Positions 1 through 9,882 of a stretch of 64,000 nt of DNA are shown one piece after another. How positions within the stretch are numbered: position 1 is the first letter of the stretch; each line of letters opens with the position of its first letter. A model generated the notes under the pieces. That model did not search any database. It saw only the letters and a program-made list of their open reading frames with translations, and had not been told where the DNA came from. The DNA comes from Rhizobium rhizoryzae (lineage in GTDB: Bacteria > Pseudomonadota > Alphaproteobacteria > Rhizobiales > Rhizobiaceae), in NCBI RefSeq assembly GCF_011046895.1, contig NZ_CP049250.1:3074501-3138500 (forward strand), in the 5' to 3' direction. The position numbers and the translations under genes were made by a program.

Positions 1-185
1 TGGCGCAATCGCGCTCGGTGATTCTGGGTGGAATCGTTTGCGGCTTCGTGCTTTATGTTGTGTCTGTGCTTGTGAAAGCATTTGGGAGTAGCGGTGTCGT
101 GCCACCTTTCGTAGCAGTCTGGATTCCAGTGATTGTTGCGTTGGCGCTCGGTGCAACGATCCTGCTCCATCAGGAGGATGGCTAG
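1..185 (+). CDS. lptG: LPS export ABC transporter permease LptG, C-terminal end (partial)
   Basis: Only the last 60 or so codons are present; codons start at base 3 and the stop is TAG at 183-185. The translation ends in a hydrophobic stretch (VILGGIVCGFVLYVVSVLVK), then FGSSGVVPPFVAVWIP, another hydrophobic helix and HQEDG, which matches the last two membrane helices of rhizobial LptG. LptG with LptF forms the inner-membrane part of the LptB2FG machine that extracts lipopolysaccharide towards LptA and LptD. Its stop overlaps the GTG start of lptD by one base, so the two are probably co-transcribed. The assignment rests on the tail sequence plus the adjacent lptD. Confidence 0.8.
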   Translation, partial: AQSRSVILGGIVCGFVLYVVSVLVKAFGSSGVVPPFVAVWIPVIVALALGATILLHQEDG

Positions 186-2509
186 TGGCGGTAAATGACC
201 GCGGGAATATCAGACGGCTTTTCGCTGCCCTGCTGACAAGCACGGCTGCGTGTGTTGCGGCTGCCTACCCGTTGCCTGTTTCTGCGCAGGATTCACCCCT
301 CGCACCCGCAGTTGCCGATGGAGCAAAGATGCTCCTGCGCGCGAATGAACTGACCTACAATCAGGATTCGCAGCGCGTCACGGCAGTCGGTGGCGTTCAG
401 ATCTATTACAATCGCTACCGCATGGTGGCGCAGCGTGTCGAATACGACCAGAAATCCGGTCGCGTAATGGCGACGGGCAATATCGAGCTGATCGAGCCCG
501 GTGGAACCCGTGTCTATGCCGATGCGATGGACGTGACGGATAACTTCGGCCAAGGCTTCGTGAACTCGCTTCGCGTCGAAACGACCGATAATACGCGCCT
601 GGTTGCGGAAAGTGCCGAACAACTTCCCGACGACAAGATGGTGCTGAACAACGGCGTGTACACGGCATGTCTGCCCTGCGCCCAGCGCCCGGACAAAGCC
701 CCGCTTTGGCAGGTGAAGGCGCAGCGTGTCATCCGTGACGGAAAGGCGCACACCATCCGGCTTGAGCACGCCCAGTTCGAACTGTTCGGCATGCCAATCG
801 GCTATGTTCCTTTCGTAACGGTTCCCGACGAAACGGTTGAGCGCAAGTCAGGCTTCATCTTCCCGCGCGCCACTGTGACCGACAAACTCGGCGTGGGTCT
901 GACCGTTCCCTACTACCATGTCTTCTCACCGAGCATGGATGCGACGATCAGCCCAACCTACTACACCAAGCAGGGTCTTCTGCTGCAGGGTGAGGTTCGC
1001 AACCGCTTTGAAAACGGCGACCATACGTTCCGTTTCGCCTATATCGATCAGAAGGATCCGGGCGCCTTCGTGAAGGGCACGAGCGATGAACGTGCCGATC
1101 AGCGTGCCATGGTCGCATCGAAGGCACGGTTCGAGATCAATCCTCGCTGGGCTTTTGGCTGGAATGTCATGGCCCAGACGGACAATAACTTCTCGAAGAC
1201 CTACAAGCTGACCGATGTTGCAGGAACGCCGTTTACCAACGACATCTACCTGACAGGGGTCGGGCAGCGGAACTACTTCGACCTGCACAACTACTATTTC
1301 GATATCCAGGACACGGATGCTCGCCGTACGGCTGAAAAGCAGCAGGCCATCGTTTATCCGTCTCTGGACTATCTCTATTACGCGCCGGAATCGGTCGCGG
1401 GTGGCGAGTTGAAGGTAACCTCCAACTTCACAAACTTGTCGCGCCGCCTTGACGACTTCTACACCGAAGGTACGTCAACGCGTTTCCGTGGCCTGGAAGG
1501 CAGCTACAGCCGCTTCTCCAGCGAGGCGGAATGGAAGCGGACGTTCACAACGGATGAAGGCCTTCTGCTGACGCCGATTCTCGCTGCACGCGGTGATGTG
1601 TTGCGCCACACGGGTGATGCTGCGCCTGGCTTCAACGGCGTGACCTATGCCGGTGGTTTTGAAGGCGACAGCGCGAGCACGCGCTACATGCTGACGGCAG
1701 GTCTTGAGGCACGCTACCCGATCCTGATCGAAGGTGCGGGCAGCAGCCACATCATCGAACCGATGGCGCAGATCTTCGCACGTCCGGATGAGCAACTCGC
1801 CGGTCGCCTGCCCAATGAAGATGCCCAGAGCTTCGTATTCGATGCGACTTCGTTGTTCGACCGGGACAAGTTTTCCGGCTTTGACCGTATCGAAGGCGGC
1901 ACGCGCGCCAATGTCGGCATTCGCTACAACGGCAGCTTCGACAATGGCATCGGCGTTCGCGGTATCTTTGGTCAGTCCTATCGGATCGCAGGCCTGAATT
2001 CGTTCGCGACAGCGGATCTCGTCAATGTTGGCGCGCAATCCGGCCTGGAATCGGATGTTTCCGATTTCGTTGCCATGGCTGCGATCGATCTTCCGCAGGG
2101 CTACAGTTTCCAGGGCCAGGGTCGTTTCGACGAAAAGTCCTTCGAACTGCGCCGTGCCGATGCCTCGATCAGCTATTCGCTTCCACGGGTGAGCGGATCA
2201 TTGATCTATACGAACATACAGGCGCAGCCTGATTATGGTCTGAACACGGATAGCCAGTACCTGAAGAGTGCCGCCAATTTCCGCATCAACGAAAATTGGT
2301 CACTCGGCACCTCAGCGACGTGGGATCTCAACAATGATCGCGTCATTCGGCGTGGTATCGGCGTAACCTACGCGGACGAGTGCACGATCTTCACAGTTGG
2401 CTACACGGACAAGCCGGCCAGCACGGATGCCAATGACTGGACGGTCACGGCTCGGTTGAGCTTCCGCACACTGGGCGACATCAATATCGGTGGCGATACC
2501 ACCCGATAG
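185..2509 (+). CDS. lptD: LPS-assembly protein LptD (OstA/Imp), outer-membrane beta-barrel
   Basis: 774 aa, usual length for alphaproteobacterial LptD. LptD, plugged by the lipoprotein LptE, inserts lipopolysaccharide into the outer leaflet of the outer membrane. Residues 1-34 form a signal peptide ending PVSA|Q. About 45-160 is the OstA/LptA-like periplasmic jellyroll (MLLRANELTYNQDSQRVTAVGG). A cysteine pair CLPC lies at 162-165 and another Cys near the C-terminus (DECTIF), fitting the disulfide use of this family. The rest is beta-rich barrel sequence with many aromatic girdle residues. The start is GTG, preceded by AGGAGG at 172-177 inside the lptG end; no other start keeps the signal peptide. 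It sits in the rhizobial order lptG-lptD-surA-pdxA-rsmA. Confidence 0.95.
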   Translation: MAVNDRGNIRRLFAALLTSTAACVAAAYPLPVSAQDSPLAPAVADGAKMLLRANELTYNQDSQRVTAVGGVQIYYNRYRMVAQRVEYDQKSGRVMATGNIELIEPGGTRVYADAMDVTDNFGQGFVNSLRVETTDNTRLVAESAEQLPDDKMVLNNGVYTACLPCAQRPDKAPLWQVKAQRVIRDGKAHTIRLEHAQFELFGMPIGYVPFVTVPDETVERKSGFIFPRATVTDKLGVGLTVPYYHVFSPSMDATISPTYYTKQGLLLQGEVRNRFENGDHTFRFAYIDQKDPGAFVKGTSDERADQRAMVASKARFEINPRWAFGWNVMAQTDNNFSKTYKLTDVAGTPFTNDIYLTGVGQRNYFDLHNYYFDIQDTDARRTAEKQQAIVYPSLDYLYYAPESVAGGELKVTSNFTNLSRRLDDFYTEGTSTRFRGLEGSYSRFSSEAEWKRTFTTDEGLLLTPILAARGDVLRHTGDAAPGFNGVTYAGGFEGDSASTRYMLTAGLEARYPILIEGAGSSHIIEPMAQIFARPDEQLAGRLPNEDAQSFVFDATSLFDRDKFSGFDRIEGGTRANVGIRYNGSFDNGIGVRGIFGQSYRIAGLNSFATADLVNVGAQSGLESDVSDFVAMAAIDLPQGYSFQGQGRFDEKSFELRRADASISYSLPRVSGSLIYTNIQAQPDYGLNTDSQYLKSAANFRINENWSLGTSATWDLNNDRVIRRGIGVTYADECTIFTVGYTDKPASTDANDWTVTARLSFRTLGDINIGGDTTR

Positions 2510-2594
2510 AGGTCGACCCTGGACATGCGTGCGGAACGTCATTGTTTTGCCGCATGAAATGTGCAATCGAACACACAAAGCGCGTTAATTGGAC

Positions 2595-2614
2595 AGGCGG
2601 CGTCGATGCCGCCT
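2595..2614 (+). other. Hairpin in the lptD-surA intergenic stretch
   Basis: Perfect 7-bp inverted repeat AGGCGGC/GCCGCCT with a 6-base loop, ending about 10 bases before the surA ribosome-binding region. It has no following T-run, so it is not a normal terminator; it may stabilise or process the operon mRNA. Confidence 0.3.
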
Positions 2615-2637
2615 CGCTGCCAGGAAGAGGATGAGAA

Positions 2638-3579
2638 ATGTTCGCAAGCGTAGCATGGCGCCGGATTGCCCTTGCCACAACGGCGCTCGCCATATCCTTT
2701 GTTGCTGAGCCCATGACGCAGACTGCCTCGGCAGCGACCGAGGTTGTGTCTGTCGTCAACAAGACTCCAATTACATCGTCTGATGTGGCAAAGCGCGTCG
2801 CGTTCCTGAAACTGCAGCGGAAAACCGGCAATCTGCAGAAGATGGCCCGTGACGAACTGGTGGAAGAAGCTCTCAAGCGCGATGAGATTGCGCGCGTTCG
2901 CATGTCGGTGAGCACCGATGACGTGGATCGTTCATTCGCAAAATTCGCCGCAAGCAACAAGCTGACGCCAGCGCAAATGAGCGAGATCCTCAATAAAGCC
3001 GGTGTCGGCGTCGAGCATTTCAAAGCCTTTATCGCGGTGCAGATGAGCTGGCCTCGTCTTGTCAACGCGCGTTACGGCGCTGGCCGCATGTCGAATGACG
3101 AACTGGTCAAGCGCATGATGCAGAACAAGGAAAAGCCGGTCACAACGGAATATTTCCTCCAGCAGATCATTTTCGTGATCCCGGAATCCAAAAAGGGAAA
3201 GATTACTGCACAGCGCAAGGCTGAGGCGGAAAAATCCCGCTCCAGCTTCCCGGGCTGCGCACAGGCAAAAGATTTTGCAAAGACCATGCGCGATGTCTCG
3301 GTGCGCGATCTGGGCCGTCTGATGAAGCCGGAATTGCCGGAAGAGTGGAAGCCGCTGATCGAGAAGGCCTCAGCCAATGGTACGACAGGCACCCGCGTGA
3401 CTGAAAAGGGCGTCGAATTCCTGGCCATCTGCAATCAGCGTCAGGTCTCGGATGATGCGGCGGCGGAAGTCGTGTTCCGCGCGGAAGACATCGGCAAGGC
3501 CAAGAAGGGCGGCGAAGACCCCAACAGCGCCAAGTATCTTGAAGAACTGCGCAAGAAGGCGCAGATCGTAAATCCGTGA
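2638..3579 (+). CDS. surA: SurA-like periplasmic chaperone (SurA N-terminal domain protein)
   Basis: 313 aa. A signal peptide (1-32, ending ASA|A) sends it to the periplasm. The mature N-terminus ([20 protein letters not shown]) and the helical region to about residue 150 match the SurA chaperone core, which escorts unfolded outer-membrane proteins such as LptD to the Bam complex. The C-terminal half (about 165-313) is shorter and more degenerate than a canonical parvulin domain; I cannot see a clear PpiC signature, so rotamase activity is doubtful while chaperone activity is likely. GAGGATGAG precedes the ATG. Its stop overlaps the pdxA start by 4 bases (GTGA), indicating translational coupling. 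The position next to lptD supports a role in outer-membrane biogenesis. Confidence 0.85.
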   Translation: MFASVAWRRIALATTALAISFVAEPMTQTASAATEVVSVVNKTPITSSDVAKRVAFLKLQRKTGNLQKMARDELVEEALKRDEIARVRMSVSTDDVDRSFAKFAASNKLTPAQMSEILNKAGVGVEHFKAFIAVQMSWPRLVNARYGAGRMSNDELVKRMMQNKEKPVTTEYFLQQIIFVIPESKKGKITAQRKAEAEKSRSSFPGCAQAKDFAKTMRDVSVRDLGRLMKPELPEEWKPLIEKASANGTTGTRVTEKGVEFLAICNQRQVSDDAAAEVVFRAEDIGKAKKGGEDPNSAKYLEELRKKAQIVNP

Positions 3580-4604
3580 GACTGAAATTGGTTGAACGTC
3601 CGCTGGCATTGACGCAAGGCGATCCGGCCGGCATCGGTCCGGACATTGCAATCTCGGCTTGGCTGAAGCGCAAAGATCTGGGCCTGCATCCCTTTGTCTA
3701 TATCGGCGACCCGGAAGCCCTTGCCGCACGCGCGCGCCTGCTCGGTGAAGAGATCCAGATCCGCGAGACGGATGCACAAGACGCCTGGAAGCATTTTGAT
3801 CAGGCTTTGCCGATTCTTCCGGTGGCCATTGGCAGCGTGATCGCGCCGGGACGCCCCCATATCGTTGCTGCCCGATCAATCATTAGCTCGATTGAAAACG
3901 CAGTCTCGCTCACCATGCAGGGTATCACCGCCGCGGTTGTGACCAATCCGATCGCGAAGTCGGTGCTCTACGAGGCTGGTTTCAAGTTTCCGGGCCACAC
4001 GGAATTTCTCGCCGATCTTGCGCAGCGCGCCACCGGCAAGGATTGCAGACCTGTCATGATGCTGGCCGGGCCAAAGCTCCGGGCAATTCCCGTCACGATC
4101 CATATACCGCTGGCGGACGTCCCACGTAGACTGACAGCCGACGCAATCATCGAGACATGCTCGATTGCGTATCACGACCTGCGCTATCGCTTTAACATTG
4201 CTTCTCCGCGGATAGCCGTTGCAGGCTTGAACCCGCATGCGGGCGAAGACGGCGCCATGGGCACCGAGGATCGCGATGTCATTGCACCAGCCATCGAGCA
4301 GGTGCGCGCGCGCGGTATCAATGCATTTGGCCCTCTGCCCGCCGATACCATGTTCCACGATGATGCGCGTAGCCGCTATGATGTGGCGGTGTGCATGTAT
4401 CACGACCAGGCCCTCATACCGGCTAAGGCTCTTGGCTTCGACGATTCCGTCAACGTGACGCTTGGCCTGCCCTTCATTCGGACGTCTCCGGATCACGGCA
4501 CTGCCTTCTCGCTTGCGGGCACCGGTATCGCGCGCGACACCAGTCTGATTGCTGCTTTGAGACTCGCATCCAGATTGGCCGCACATGAGGCGCAGCAAAA
4601 CTGA
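3576..4604 (+). CDS. pdxA: 4-hydroxythreonine-4-phosphate dehydrogenase PdxA
   Basis: 342 aa, full length. PdxA oxidises 4-phosphohydroxy-L-threonine with NAD in the DXP-dependent pathway to pyridoxal phosphate (vitamin B6), in the cytoplasm, together with PdxJ. Visible family motifs are [13 protein letters not shown] near the N-terminus, [11 protein letters not shown] and [11 protein letters not shown] (metal/substrate histidine), and the C-terminal [32 protein letters not shown]. The start is GTG, overlapping the surA stop by 4 bases; the stop overlaps the rsmA ATG by 1 base. pdxA directly before rsmA (ksgA) is the common proteobacterial arrangement. Confidence 0.96.
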   Translation: MRLKLVERPLALTQGDPAGIGPDIAISAWLKRKDLGLHPFVYIGDPEALAARARLLGEEIQIRETDAQDAWKHFDQALPILPVAIGSVIAPGRPHIVAARSIISSIENAVSLTMQGITAAVVTNPIAKSVLYEAGFKFPGHTEFLADLAQRATGKDCRPVMMLAGPKLRAIPVTIHIPLADVPRRLTADAIIETCSIAYHDLRYRFNIASPRIAVAGLNPHAGEDGAMGTEDRDVIAPAIEQVRARGINAFGPLPADTMFHDDARSRYDVAVCMYHDQALIPAKALGFDDSVNVTLGLPFIRTSPDHGTAFSLAGTGIARDTSLIAALRLASRLAAHEAQQN

Positions 4605-5431
4605 TGGGCACATTGGACGGGCTTCCGCCGCTGCGCGATGTCATCAACCGGCATGGGCTTGATGCGCGCAAGGCTCTTGGACAGAACTTTCTACTGGATC
4701 TCAATCTCACGCAGAAGATCGTGCGTACTGCGGGCTCTCTGGAAGGTGTCACTGTCTTCGAGGTCGGCCCCGGTCCGGGTGGTCTCACGCGCGCAATCCT
4801 GTCTCTCGGTGCGAAGAAGGTCATTGCAGTCGAGCGCGATTCCCGCTGCCTACCCGCTCTTGCGGAGATTTCAGACTTCTATCCGGGACGGCTTGAGGTC
4901 ATCGAAGGGGATGCGCTGAAAACGGATTTTGCAGCGCTAGCGCCCGAAGGTCCGGTCAAGATCATCGCCAATCTTCCCTACAATGTTGGAACGCAGTTGC
5001 TGATCAACTGGCTGCTGCCGCATCAATGGCCACCCTTCTGGGAATCGCTGACGCTCATGTTCCAGAAGGAAGTGGGCCAGCGCATTGTCGCACGCGAAGA
5101 TGATAACCATTACGGCCGCCTGGGCGTGTTGTGCGGATGGCGCACGGATGCTCGTATGGCTTTCGACGTACCGCCCCAAGCGTTCACACCGCCGCCGAAG
5201 GTGACCTCTTCTGTCGTTCACCTGGTGCCGAACCAGAATCCACTTCCGTGCGACGTGAAGAAGCTTGAAAAGGTCACGGAAGCCGCCTTTGGGCAGCGCC
5301 GGAAAATGCTGCGGCAGAGCCTGAAGCCCCTTGGTGGCGAGGTTCTTCTGGCAAGAGCCGAGATTGATCCGACACGCCGTGCTGAGACACTCTCCGTCCA
5401 CGAGTTCGTCGCGCTGGCCAACCTTCTCTGA
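4604..5431 (+). CDS. rsmA: 16S rRNA (adenine1518-N6/adenine1519-N6)-dimethyltransferase RsmA (KsgA)
   Basis: 275 aa. RsmA dimethylates two adjacent adenines in the loop of helix 45 of 16S rRNA during late 30S assembly, using S-adenosylmethionine. Motifs seen: ALGQNFLLD near residue 25, the SAM-binding [12 protein letters not shown] around 50-60, the acidic VIAVERD, and the catalytic motif [11 protein letters not shown]. The C-terminal helical domain ends with [10 protein letters not shown]. Last gene of the lptD operon; it faces gmk tail-to-tail across an intergenic stretch carrying a dispersed repeat. Confidence 0.96.
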   Translation: MGTLDGLPPLRDVINRHGLDARKALGQNFLLDLNLTQKIVRTAGSLEGVTVFEVGPGPGGLTRAILSLGAKKVIAVERDSRCLPALAEISDFYPGRLEVIEGDALKTDFAALAPEGPVKIIANLPYNVGTQLLINWLLPHQWPPFWESLTLMFQKEVGQRIVAREDDNHYGRLGVLCGWRTDARMAFDVPPQAFTPPPKVTSSVVHLVPNQNPLPCDVKKLEKVTEAAFGQRRKMLRQSLKPLGGEVLLARAEIDPTRRAETLSVHEFVALANLL

Positions 5432-5452
5432 TGGCACAAAAAGGCTCGAAAG

Positions 5453-5553
5453 CGTGTCGCGATCTTTCAGATTCGCTCCTGACGCTTTATCTCTTTGTTT
5501 TATCGCATGTCGTCATCGCAAAACCGCTGCACACTTTTGCGCGCCATGCTTTA
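5453..5553. repeat. Dispersed intergenic repeat, copy 1 (about 100 bp)
   Basis: This stretch starts GTGTCGCGATCTTTCAGATT and includes CTCTTTGTTTTATCGCATGT and CAAAACCGCTGC. A second copy at 40955-41054 is in the same orientation and matches at most positions. It lies between convergent genes (rsmA and gmk). Elements with this core are, to my knowledge, scattered in intergenic regions of rhizobial chromosomes; function unknown. Short reading frames across it are conserved only because the DNA repeat is, so I do not call a gene. Confidence 0.75.
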
Positions 5554-5595
5554 GTTGCAGAAGCCACGGCGCCTATTGATGCACTCAGCTGGACC

Positions 5596-6264
5596 TCAGC
5601 GCGGTAGCACCGGCTCTTCCTCAAGCAGCTCCCGAACGAAATCGAAGAGACCATGGCGGCGATCGCGGCGAACGCGCTCCGCATTCACGATGCAGTTCAC
5701 GTGACCGAAAGCCTCATCGAGATCATCATTGACGATGACATAGTCATATTCGCGCCAGTGCTCGATTTCGGCGCGTGAATTTGCCAAGCGTGTACGGATG
5801 ACCTCCTCGGTATCCTCAGCGCGGCGATGCAGGCGCGACTGGAGTTCCGTCATGCTGGGCGGCAGGACAAAGATGGAGACGATGTCTGCCTTCATTTTTT
5901 CCTGAAGCTGTAGCGCGCCCTGCCAGTCGATATCGAACAGCATGTCACGGCCCTCGGCCATGGCCTTTTCGACAGGTTCACGGGGCGTGCCGTAATAGTT
6001 TCCATGCACTTCCGCCCATTCGAGAAGCTCGCCATTATCGCGCATGCGTTCGAACTGCGGGATGGAGATGAAATGATAGTGCTTGCCTGCGATCTCGCTC
6101 GGGCGCTTCGCGCGCGTCGTGACGCTGACGGAGATTTCCAGGCTGTGGTCGTCCCGCAGCAGGTTGCTGGCAATTGTGGATTTGCCAGCGCCCGATGGTG
6201 ACGACAGCACCAGCATCAGGCCACGCCGGGCGATTTTTGTTGGCACGGAAGACACCGGGCTCAT
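5596..6264 (-). CDS. gmk: Guanylate kinase
   Basis: 222 aa. Converts GMP + ATP to GDP + ADP, essential for GTP/dGTP supply and GMP recycling; cytoplasmic. The P-loop [10 protein letters not shown] is at about residues 21-30, followed by [20 protein letters not shown] (GMP-binding segment), [15 protein letters not shown] and [10 protein letters not shown]. The start ATG follows TTGGAG with good spacing and is 3 bases from the yicC stop, so it is the last gene of the fabD-gmk operon. A 17-residue extension before the P-loop core is present, as in some alphaproteobacteria. Confidence 0.96.
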   Translation of the reverse strand: MSPVSSVPTKIARRGLMLVLSSPSGAGKSTIASNLLRDDHSLEISVSVTTRAKRPSEIAGKHYHFISIPQFERMRDNGELLEWAEVHGNYYGTPREPVEKAMAEGRDMLFDIDWQGALQLQEKMKADIVSIFVLPPSMTELQSRLHRRAEDTEEVIRTRLANSRAEIEHWREYDYVIVNDDLDEAFGHVNCIVNAERVRRDRRHGLFDFVRELLEEEPVLPR

Positions 6265-6267
6265 TGG

Positions 6268-7158
6268 CTACTCCAAATTCTGAACCTGTTCGCGAAACTG
6301 GTCGATCACCACTTTCAACTCGATACCGGCTGCGGTTACCGCGGAAGAGTTCGATTTGGAACAGATCGTATTCGACTCGCGGTTAAATTCCTGTGCAAGA
6401 AAATCGAGACGGCGGCCGACCGGGCCACCTTTCTGCAAAAGTTCCTCGACTGCGCCGACATGGGCCTTCAACCGATCGACCTCCTCCCGTAGATCGGCCT
6501 TGGTCGCAAGCAGCGCGACCTCTGCGTAAAGCCGCTCCCGCTCCAGCCCCCCATTGCCATCGAGGAGGCTTGCGACTTGAGCTGCCAAGCGCCGGGTGAT
6601 CTCTTCCGGCGAACGGGAGGGATCCAACTCAATAACCGTCGTCAGCCGCGCGATTGTCTCCAAATGCTGACGCAAAACCAAGGCAAGCGCGTTTCCCTCA
6701 TGGATCCGCATGGACACCAGATCGGACAGAGCCGTCTCCAAACCTGCGAGAATATCCCGATCCCTGATCTCGAGTGCTGCTAGTTCTTCGCCAGCTTCCC
6801 GAATATCAACAAGTCCACGAATAGAAAGCACGGTATCGAGCTTGAGCGGTGCGTTATCAACAAGACCTCCCAACTCTTCTCGAAGTTTGAGAACGGCCTC
6901 CAGCGCGTCGCGGTTGAGAACGGCCTCCATTCTGGATTCCGCCACGGAAACGGATAGCGTAGCCTGAATGTTGCCACGGCTCAGATGCTTCGAGGCACGC
7001 GCCTTGATTTCACTTTCCATCGCTTCGAAACCTGGCGGCAGACGAAGACGGAAGTCGAGCCCCTTACCGTTGACAGAACGCAACTCCCAGACCCAACGAA
7101 AGCGACCGCTGGTGCCCTCGCAGCGGGCAAACCCTGTCATGGATTGTACATTCATCAT
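6268..7158 (-). CDS. yicC: YicC family endoribonuclease-like protein
   Basis: 296 aa. N-terminus SMTGFARCEGTSGRFRWVWELRSVNGKGLDFRLRLP (read in parts) and C-terminus GRRLDFLAQEFNRESNTICS are diagnostic of the YicC/YloC family; members act as endoribonucleases in some bacteria, and the family is usually adjacent to gmk, as here. The end of the protein (VIDQFREQVQNLE) is typical. Two ATG codons in tandem (7158 and 7155) follow GAGG; either may be used. About 100 bases and a terminator-like hairpin separate it from mltG upstream. Confidence 0.93.
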   Translation of the reverse strand: MMNVQSMTGFARCEGTSGRFRWVWELRSVNGKGLDFRLRLPPGFEAMESEIKARASKHLSRGNIQATLSVSVAESRMEAVLNRDALEAVLKLREELGGLVDNAPLKLDTVLSIRGLVDIREAGEELAALEIRDRDILAGLETALSDLVSMRIHEGNALALVLRQHLETIARLTTVIELDPSRSPEEITRRLAAQVASLLDGNGGLERERLYAEVALLATKADLREEVDRLKAHVGAVEELLQKGGPVGRRLDFLAQEFNRESNTICSKSNSSAVTAAGIELKVVIDQFREQVQNLE

Positions 7159-7202
7159 CTGGCCTCAGAATTCATGCTGCAACCGGAACCGGCTACGTTG
7201 AT

Positions 7203-7230
7203 AAAGAAAAGCGCCGCCGGAGCGACGCCT
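7203..7230 (-). terminator. Intrinsic terminator downstream of mltG
   Basis: On the minus strand the sequence forms GCGTCGC-TCCG-GCGGCGC (7 bp with one G-U pair, extendable by two) followed by TTTTCTTT. It lies 24 bases after the mltG stop and about 45 bases before yicC, so it would end or attenuate transcription before yicC-gmk. Confidence 0.65.
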
Positions 7231-7254
7231 GGAATTGGTAATGTGCATGCCGCG

Positions 7255-8463
7255 TCAGTTGCCCTTCGGCGGCTTCTCGGCATCGGCCCCGCCCGGTGAA
7301 CCGCCATTGAGCGTATCACCCGAGGCGTTGGCCCGTTCGGCCTCGATCTTGCGCCAACGCCGCACATTGGCATTGTGCTCGTCGAGCGTCGCCGCAAAAG
7401 CGTGTCCGCCGGTTCCATCCGCAACGAAATACAGGTCATTCGTCCGCCACGGATTGGCAACAGCTTCCAGTGCTGCCCGCCCGGGGTTTGCGATCGGGGT
7501 CGGAGGAAGTCCCTTGATCTGATAGGTATTGAACGGCGTTTGCTTGTCGATATCAGATCGCATGATCGGCCGATCGGCAGGACGCCCAGCGCCACCAAAC
7601 AGGCCATAGAGGATCGTCGGATCCGATTGCAGGCGCATGCCTTTGTTCAAACGGTTCATAAAGACCGAAGCGACATGCGCGCGCTCATCGTCCTTACCGG
7701 TCTCCTTTTCCACGATTGAGGCGAGCGTGACGAATTCCTGCTTCGTCTTGATAGGAAGATCCGGATCGCGCTTGGCCCAGATCTGATCGATTAGCTTTTC
7801 CTGTGCTGCCCGCATCTGAGCCAGGATTTCGCCGCGGGTCGTACCACGAGAGAACTTGTAAGTATCCGGACGCAGGCTTCCTTCCGGCGGCAGTTCATTC
7901 GGCACCGGACCTTCGAGGATTGGATCATCCGCCAGGCGCTTGACCATCTGCTGAACGGTCAGCCCCTCGGGCATGGAGACTGAATAGAGAATGGACTTGC
8001 CGGATTCCAGCAGCAGGGCAATGTCCTTCATCGACATCCCTGCCTTGATCTCGTACTCGCCCGCCTTCAGTGTCTGCTCCTTCTGGAGATAGCTCGCCGT
8101 CATATACCGGAAGACACGGGCATCGGAGACGATGCCATTGCGCTCCAACATCTGCGAGATCTGGGCGAGACCTGCACCATCCGGCACGACGAAATGCGTG
8201 TTCGTGGTGAGCGGTCCAGGTTGTTGATAAGCGGATATGACGTAGTAGAACGCGGCGACGGCCACAACACTGACGAGGACGATCAAGGTCATCAGGAAAT
8301 TCAGGAAGATGACCAACTGGCTTCGGGCCTTGCGGGAACGGCGCGGTGGTTCGGGCACCCGCTCCGGCTTCAGAGCCTCGTTTGGCGATTTTGGCATGAA
8401 CGGGCCACTGCCGGAGCTGCCGCCTGCCGAATTCGGTTCGCTTGTGCTGTTCGTATCGGTCAC
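7255..8463 (-). CDS. mltG: Endolytic transglycosylase MltG
   Basis: 402 aa. MltG is an inner-membrane lytic transglycosylase that cuts nascent glycan strands and so sets peptidoglycan strand length. A cytoplasmic Ser/Pro-rich, then basic, N-terminus (1-47) precedes one membrane helix (about 49-72, LVIFLNFLMTLIVLVSVVAV). The periplasmic part has a LysM-like subdomain (TNTHFVVPDGAGLAQISQML) and the YceG catalytic domain with the motif LASIVEKETG (catalytic Glu) and LQSDPTILYGL. The start is GTG, preceded by TTAAGGAG. Downstream of fabF in the order common in Rhizobiales. Confidence 0.95.
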   Translation of the reverse strand: MTDTNSTSEPNSAGGSSGSGPFMPKSPNEALKPERVPEPPRRSRKARSQLVIFLNFLMTLIVLVSVVAVAAFYYVISAYQQPGPLTTNTHFVVPDGAGLAQISQMLERNGIVSDARVFRYMTASYLQKEQTLKAGEYEIKAGMSMKDIALLLESGKSILYSVSMPEGLTVQQMVKRLADDPILEGPVPNELPPEGSLRPDTYKFSRGTTRGEILAQMRAAQEKLIDQIWAKRDPDLPIKTKQEFVTLASIVEKETGKDDERAHVASVFMNRLNKGMRLQSDPTILYGLFGGAGRPADRPIMRSDIDKQTPFNTYQIKGLPPTPIANPGRAALEAVANPWRTNDLYFVADGTGGHAFAATLDEHNANVRRWRKIEAERANASGDTLNGGSPGGADAEKPPKGN

Positions 8464-8573
8464 CGCTACTCCTTAAATCAGCTCAACAATGCCGGTCTGT
8501 GACCAAGCAATGCGGCGAAAACAGGGATTGTAAGCGGGAACCGGTCGGTCACGACGCGGCTCCCACTTCGAAA

Positions 8574-9836
8574 TCAGCCTTCGTAGCGACGCAGGACCAG
8601 CGATGCGTTCGTGCCGCCGAAGCCGAAGGAGTTGGAGAGTGCCACGTTGATTTCGCGCTTGCGCGCGACATGCGGCACCAGATCGATAGCCGTCTCCACG
8701 TCCGGGTTATCCAGATTGAGAGTCGGCGGCGCGATGTTGTCGCGGATCGCCAGCGTCGAGAAAATGGCTTCGATTGCACCGGCCGCACCAAGCAAATGAC
8801 CGACGGCCGACTTGGTCGAGGACATGGAAATCTTGGAGGCCGCATCGCCCACCAACCGCTCCACCGCGCCCAGCTCGATCGTATCGGCCATGGTCGATGT
8901 CCCATGCGCATTGATGTAATCGAGCTCGGAGGCGCTGATGCCTGCCCGCTTCAGGGCAGCCGTCATGCAGCGGAAAGCCCCGTCACCATCTTCCGAAGGT
9001 GCGGTGATATGGAAAGCATCGCCAGAGAGGCCATAGCCGACAACTTCGGCATAAATCTTCGCGCCGCGCGCCTTGGCATGCTCCAGCTCTTCAAGCACGA
9101 CGATACCTGCGCCCTCACCCATTACGAAACCGTCGCGGTCACGATCATAGGGGCGTGAAGCCTTCTGCGGATTGTCATTGTGCTGCGTGGAGAGCGCCTT
9201 GCAGGCAGCGAAGCCTGCGAGCGAAATACGGCAGATCGGCGATTCTGCACCGCCAGCCACCATGACATCCGCATCACCGAAAGCGATAAGCCGCGCTGCA
9301 TCGCCGATGGCATGCGCGCCGGTCGAGCAAGCGGTGACGACGGCGTGGTTTGGACCACGCAGCTTGTGCTTAATCGATACCTGGCCGGAAACGAGGTTGA
9401 TCAGACGGCCCGGGATGAAGAATGGCGAGATGCGCCGAGGGCCTTTGTCGCGCAGCGTGTAACCTGCTTCCACGATGCCTTCCAGGCCGCCAATGCCGGA
9501 ACCGATGAGAACGCCAGTTGCACACTGGTCATCATCTGTTTTCGGGTGCCAACCTGCATCTGCCAGCGCCATGTCGGCAGCAGCTACACCGTATAAAATG
9601 AAGGGATCGACCTTGCGCTGTTCCTTGGGCTCCATCCAGTCATCCGGATTGAAGGCACCTTCGATGGAAGGATCTGTCGGAATGCGGCAGGCAATCTTTG
9701 CGGGGAGATCTTCGACCTCAAACTCCGTAACCAGCCTTGCTGCGTTTTGACCGGCAATCAGCCTGGACCAGCTGATTTCCGTACCGCAGCCGAGAGGAGA
9801 TACCATACCGGTACCGGTGATAACGACACGCCTCAT
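8574..9836 (-). CDS. fabF: Beta-ketoacyl-ACP synthase II (FabF)
   Basis: 420 aa from ATG at 9836 (MRRVVITGTGMVSPLG); an in-frame ATG 12 codons upstream at 9872 has no ribosome-binding site and lies next to a hairpin, so I reject it. FabF condenses malonyl-ACP with acyl-ACP in type II fatty-acid elongation. The Cys-His-His triad is visible: VTACSTGAHAIGDA (Cys), INAHGTSTMADTIEL (His) and STKSAVGHLLGAAGA (His). The C-terminal NSFGFGGTNASLVLRR is canonical. It is downstream of acpP, the usual order. Confidence 0.96.
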   Translation of the reverse strand: MRRVVITGTGMVSPLGCGTEISWSRLIAGQNAARLVTEFEVEDLPAKIACRIPTDPSIEGAFNPDDWMEPKEQRKVDPFILYGVAAADMALADAGWHPKTDDDQCATGVLIGSGIGGLEGIVEAGYTLRDKGPRRISPFFIPGRLINLVSGQVSIKHKLRGPNHAVVTACSTGAHAIGDAARLIAFGDADVMVAGGAESPICRISLAGFAACKALSTQHNDNPQKASRPYDRDRDGFVMGEGAGIVVLEELEHAKARGAKIYAEVVGYGLSGDAFHITAPSEDGDGAFRCMTAALKRAGISASELDYINAHGTSTMADTIELGAVERLVGDAASKISMSSTKSAVGHLLGAAGAIEAIFSTLAIRDNIAPPTLNLDNPDVETAIDLVPHVARKREINVALSNSFGFGGTNASLVLRRYEG

Positions 9837-9882
9837 GCCAGCGCCCCACCCGCCAAGAATTGATGATGTCATATGACTGAAA

